Assembly (NCBI RefSeq): GCF_029635795.1
Contig: NZ_CP114280.1
Span: 1,426,001 to 1,490,000 of the forward strand
Reading direction: 5' to 3'
Source: Dickeya lacustris
GTDB lineage: Bacteria > Pseudomonadota > Gammaproteobacteria > Enterobacterales > Enterobacteriaceae
DNA length: 64,000 nt
The notes beneath the pieces were generated by a model. That model was not told the origin of the DNA. It ran no database searches and saw only the letters and a list, made by a program, of their open reading frames with translations. The translations under genes and the position numbers were made by a program. Shown here in pieces: positions 60,406 to 64,000 of the stretch. Position 1 is the stretch's first letter; each line of letters starts with the position of its first letter.

Positions 60406-61743
60406 CTATGCTTTAAAATCGTTAGCGTCCAGCTCATGACGCGCAAGCAGCTTATAAAATTCGGTACGATTACGCCCAGCCATACGCGCCGCCTGCGTCA
60501 CATTACCTTTGGCTATCTGTAGCAATTTGCGCAGGTAGTTTAATTCAAATTGATTACGCGCTTCGACAAATGTTGGTAACGCAGTATTCTCACCTTCTAA
60601 TGCCTGCCCAACTAACGTATCGCCAATAACCGGAGAGGTTGTCAGAGCAACGCATTGCTCTATCACATTGACTAACTGCCGCACATTTCCAGGCCAGCTT
60701 GCAGCCATCAGCCGCTTCATGGCATCCGTTGAAAAACTGCGTACAAACGGCTTATGGCGTGTGGCCGCCTCTCGCAACAAGTGATTAGCTAACAAGGGAA
60801 TATCTTCAGCACGCTCATGCAATGCGGGTAATTTCAGGCTAACCACATTTAACCGATAGTAGAGATCTTCACGAAATTCGCCTTTCTCCATCGCTTTGGG
60901 CAAATCACGATGTGTGGCAGAAATAATTCGCACATTAATATCGATATCGCGATTACTTCCCAACGGCCTGACCTTACGCTCTTGCAATACACGCAGTAAC
61001 TTCACCTGCAAGGCCAAAGGCATGTCACCAATTTCATCAAGAAACAGCGTGCCCCCTTCCGCTGCCTGAAATAACCCTTCTCGCTGGCTCACCGCCCCTG
61101 TAAACGCGCCTTTGGCATGACCAAACAGCTCTGACTCCAGTAACGGTTCAGGCAGCGCACCACAGTTAATCGCGATAAATGGCTGGCGGGCCCTTGGACT
61201 CGCGGCATGAATCGCCTGCGCCAGTACCTCTTTTCCTGTACCGCTTTGACCATTAATCAACACACTGACATCAGATTGTGCCACCATTTTGGCTTGATCA
61301 AGCAAACGCAACATGATGGGGCTTCGCGTCACAATCGCCGCACGCCAGTGCTCATCGCTCGTCGGAGGCGATAATTTTAACGCATCGTCGATCGCCTGAT
61401 AGAGAGCATCGCGATCAACCGGCTTCGTCAGAAAACCAAATACGCCTTTTTGCGTTGCAGCAACCGCCTCAGGAATAGAGCCATGGGCCGTCAGAATAAT
61501 CACAGGAATGCCGGGCTGATTGCGTTGGACTTCAGCAAACAACGCTAAACCGTCCATTTCGTCCATACGCAAATCACTGATGATCAAATCTATTTTTTCG
61601 CGCGCTAGCAATCGTAGCGCTTCTTGACCACTGGTTGCCGTCGTGACGCTAAACCCTTCACTGGTTAAACGCATACCCAGTAATTTCAACAAACTAGGGT
61701 CATCATCGACTAACAATAAGCTGGCAGACTTTCGGGTGGTCAT
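60406..61743 (-). CDS. glrR: sigma-54 response regulator GlrR (QseF)
   Basis: The 445-residue NtrC-type activator has a receiver domain with phospho-acceptor Asp in LIISDLRMDEMDG, an AAA+ domain with GQSGTGKE, GAFTGA (sigma-54 contact) and GGTLFLDEIGDMP, and a C-terminal Fis-type helix-turn-helix (GNVTQAARMAGRNRTEFYKLL). In E. coli GlrR activates glmY and rpoE. It overlaps qseG by ATGA. It is partner of GlrK. Confidence 0.95.
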   Translation of the reverse strand: MTTRKSASLLLVDDDPSLLKLLGMRLTSEGFSVTTATSGQEALRLLAREKIDLIISDLRMDEMDGLALFAEVQRNQPGIPVIILTAHGSIPEAVAATQKGVFGFLTKPVDRDALYQAIDDALKLSPPTSDEHWRAAIVTRSPIMLRLLDQAKMVAQSDVSVLINGQSGTGKEVLAQAIHAASPRARQPFIAINCGALPEPLLESELFGHAKGAFTGAVSQREGLFQAAEGGTLFLDEIGDMPLALQVKLLRVLQERKVRPLGSNRDIDINVRIISATHRDLPKAMEKGEFREDLYYRLNVVSLKLPALHERAEDIPLLANHLLREAATRHKPFVRSFSTDAMKRLMAASWPGNVRQLVNVIEQCVALTTSPVIGDTLVGQALEGENTALPTFVEARNQFELNYLRKLLQIAKGNVTQAARMAGRNRTEFYKLLARHELDANDFKA

Positions 61744-62516
61744 TCGCTTTTCATTCCTTTTTTCACCGCTGTCGCAGGCGCATCGCTCTCACTATTCTTC
61801 ACGGGCCTGCGCCCTTCATCTGGCAAATCGCCCGACACGGTTTTTCGAGACGAGAGTTGACGCTCAATATCGGTCAGGTTTTCCAGCTTACGCGAAGTGG
61901 TTTCCAATTGAGACTGTAATTGTGCTTGCTGTTCACGCATCACATCCAGTTGCTTGTCACTGCTCTCCTGCATGCGCAAAAAACGCTGGCGCTCATCATC
62001 AAGCGTTATCATCAGATTCTGTTTGTCCAGCCAGACCTGAAACAGCGGCAACAATGTTGACGGCACATTCAGCCGGTGGCGGTTAAGTTGGTCAATAATT
62101 TGATGACGTTCCTGTACAGTGGTACCCGCGTTATCCAGCAAAATAGCCTGGCGAAATAACCCGCTCCAATCGTTTTCACCCACCAGCAGGATTTGTTCAC
62201 GAGCCTGAACCGGCGTCATGCGGGCAGCGCAATCCATCGCTCGCAGCCAATACAAACCATTATTCATCGCTTCACTATTATGCAGTTGCCACAAACGTTC
62301 GCATGGCATAGTACGATAATCTGCAACCTGCTCTTTGGGTGGATTGACAACCTCAACCCCACGGCGCTCTACACGTGGCGATCCCGGCTGTGCAACACAC
62401 CCAACCAGCCCCATCGACAACGTCAGTAACGGCAAGAGACGCAGCGCTGTGCGCCTCTTCATCAGCAGCCTGACCAGCGCGTGATACCATACAAAGGCAG
62501 GAAACCGTGCAATCAT
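61740..62516 (-). CDS. qseG: outer membrane lipoprotein QseG
   Basis: The 258-residue lipoprotein has a lipobox MGLVGC (Cys about 40) and a C-terminal coiled coil (LDVMREQQAQLQSQLETTSRKLENLTD). In E. coli QseG binds GlrK and stimulates it. ATG 62516 overlaps the glrK stop (ATGA) and gives a long n-region; ATG 62462 would give a compact signal peptide. The tail is charged and Pro-poor. Confidence 0.88.
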   Translation of the reverse strand: MIARFPAFVWYHALVRLLMKRRTALRLLPLLTLSMGLVGCVAQPGSPRVERRGVEVVNPPKEQVADYRTMPCERLWQLHNSEAMNNGLYWLRAMDCAARMTPVQAREQILLVGENDWSGLFRQAILLDNAGTTVQERHQIIDQLNRHRLNVPSTLLPLFQVWLDKQNLMITLDDERQRFLRMQESSDKQLDVMREQQAQLQSQLETTSRKLENLTDIERQLSSRKTVSGDLPDEGRRPVKNSESDAPATAVKKGMKSE

Positions 62517-63952
62517 GGTGAAGTCTCAATATTCAAAGGTAATTCGATACGAAAGCAGACATCGGCATACTCCACCGTCACCAGCTTTAACTCGCCCTGC
62601 ATGCGGCGAATGCAGTCCTGAGCAATACTCAGCCCCAACCCACTGCCTTTTACCGCCCCTTTACGCTGATGGGAACCTTGATAAAAAGGCTCAAAAATCA
62701 AATTCTTATCTGAATCAGGAATCGGCGTCCCGCTATTAGCAACGTCAATATATACACGCCCAGCGGCCTGGTGACTGCGGACCCAAATGTTACCGGATTC
62801 CCGACCATAGTGCACCGCATTGGAGTAGAGATTATCCATTACCCGCATCAGCAACGTCGTTTCCGCGCGGCACGTCTTCGCATCTAATTGCAGGTGCGTT
62901 TGCATCCATTTGGATCGGGCAGGCAAACTATGGGCAGCCACCACCATCGTTACAATGTCTTCAATATCAACCGGCTCAAGTCCCGCCGGGGCATCCGCAA
63001 GCTTACGGTTATAGTCTAACAGTTGCTCAATCAGTTGTTGCAGATGGCGGCTACTGCTATCCAAAATCGCCACCACCTCTTTTTGGTCGGCGGTTAACGC
63101 CCCCACGACCTCGTCAGCCAGCAGGGCCGCCCCCTCACGCAAACTGGCCAGCGGTGTTTTCAACTCATGTGAAAGATGACGTAAAAACTCATGTCGCTGC
63201 GCCTCCAGCCAGGACAATCGCTCACTCAGCCACAAAATACGCTGGGCTAACGAGCGAATTTCCGTCGGCCCCCTAAATTGGCTGAGGTGCCCAGGCACCT
63301 TTCCCTCACCGAGCCGATTAATCATGCGCTCAACCCCCTTTACCGGGCCGATAATCATGCGGGTAAACAGCATGACTAACAACACGCTGACTAAAAAGAG
63401 CACCAGCGCCTGCCAGCCAAAAAAACGGCCACGTTCAGCAATATTCTGCTGTAACTGCTGTCCACGGGAAAAAATGACGTCTCTTGTCGCCTGCACCATT
63501 TGTGCATTGGTACGAGAAAAGGCATCCAGCGCAGCGGTAGCAGCCGGGTCAGGGCCGGTATTCTGGCAATGAATGTCAGATAACGTCGCCAGATACTGTT
63601 GTAAATTCCGGTAATACTCAGGCGTGGGTAGAATTGCCGCATGTGCATCAAGCATCTGGGCATATTGCTTACGCTGGTTTTGATAAAGCTGCGCCAGTGT
63701 TTGATCGCCCAGCACACAAAATTGCCGGTAACTGCGTTCCATACTGACGGCGATGCCTGTCATCGCCTCACTGCGTCGGGCGTCAGCCAGCGTGGTTGTA
63801 TTGATACCCGCCGCCTGCTCACTGAGATGATCCAAGCTTTCATATGCCTGGTAGGCCAGCACCAATAAAGGCAACAAGACCAGCAGAAAAGCCATCACAA
63901 CCAACTGGCGCAAAGATCGGGGGAAAATCCGCCATGTTTTTAACGAAATCAT
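62513..63952 (-). CDS. glrK: sensor histidine kinase GlrK (QseE)
   Basis: The 479-residue kinase has a short cytosolic start, a membrane helix (about 18-38), a periplasmic sensor region, a second helix (about 178-198), a HAMP domain and a kinase core. The phosphorylated His is in HEFLRHLSHELKTPLAS; nucleotide motifs are DNLYSNAVHYG and GSGLGLSIAQD. The start MISLKTW at 63952 follows AGGTAACGAC; an ATG eight codons upstream exists. It leads the glrK-qseG-glrR operon. In E. coli the small RNA gene glmY lies just upstream, beyond this window. Confidence 0.95.
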   Translation of the reverse strand: MISLKTWRIFPRSLRQLVVMAFLLVLLPLLVLAYQAYESLDHLSEQAAGINTTTLADARRSEAMTGIAVSMERSYRQFCVLGDQTLAQLYQNQRKQYAQMLDAHAAILPTPEYYRNLQQYLATLSDIHCQNTGPDPAATAALDAFSRTNAQMVQATRDVIFSRGQQLQQNIAERGRFFGWQALVLFLVSVLLVMLFTRMIIGPVKGVERMINRLGEGKVPGHLSQFRGPTEIRSLAQRILWLSERLSWLEAQRHEFLRHLSHELKTPLASLREGAALLADEVVGALTADQKEVVAILDSSSRHLQQLIEQLLDYNRKLADAPAGLEPVDIEDIVTMVVAAHSLPARSKWMQTHLQLDAKTCRAETTLLMRVMDNLYSNAVHYGRESGNIWVRSHQAAGRVYIDVANSGTPIPDSDKNLIFEPFYQGSHQRKGAVKGSGLGLSIAQDCIRRMQGELKLVTVEYADVCFRIELPLNIETSP

Positions 63953-64000
63953 GTCGTTACCTGTCAGTGTATGCATAGCACGTAAGATAGCGAGCCATTG

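Overview
The window looks like a chromosomal segment of a soft-rot plant pathogen of the Pectobacteriaceae, most likely Dickeya or its sister lineage Musicola. The evidence is a pectinolytic cluster (two PL1 pectate lyases of the PelA and PelE types, then PaeY and PemA), a PelI-type FnIII-PL3 pectate lyase, a gan galactan-utilisation locus and an HmpX-type flavohemoglobin. These sit in a housekeeping backbone whose gene order follows E. coli from guaA to glrK. The species cannot be fixed from the sequence alone.

Bases 1-15,070 are accessory. They hold an iron-type alcohol dehydrogenase (HcxA/YbdH-like), PelI, an aspartyl-protease/PDZ lipoprotein, and a gan locus for pectic galactan: a divergent ATPase gene (ganK, frameshifted) facing ganE, ganF, ganG, ganA, ganB and a small PTS EIIB gene. 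The locus ends at a degenerate IS903-group element with no target duplication. The gan porin gene and regulator gene reported for Dickeya are not seen here.

Bases 15,070-42,900 are backbone: guaBA (guaB carries a one-base frameshift), xseA, a protealysin-like M4 protease, yfgJ, der-bamB-yfgM-hisS, ispG-rodZ-pilW-rlmN, ndk, sseA, sseB, pepB, the complete isc operon (iscR-S-U-A-hscB-hscA-fdx-iscX) with two IscR boxes, trmJ and suhB. Bases 42,900-50,400 hold a Fur-box-flanked metal/siderophore ABC importer with two paralogous binding proteins, a NicO-type transporter with its DUF1007 partner, and HcaT. Then come glyA (PurR box) and divergent hmp (NsrR box).

Bases 53,250-59,900 are the pel island, inserted between hmp and glnB, which are close neighbours in E. 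coli. PelA and PelE cleave polygalacturonate, PaeY and PemA remove acetyl and methyl groups so that the lyases can act, PelI adds a PL3 activity, and the gan locus handles galactan side chains. The window closes with glnB and the glrK-qseG-glrR two-component operon.

Two otherwise intact conserved genes (ganK, guaB) and the transposase carry small indels, two of them in homopolymers. Sequencing error is a real possibility, above all for guaB, which is needed for guanine synthesis. No rRNA, tRNA or CRISPR array was recognised.
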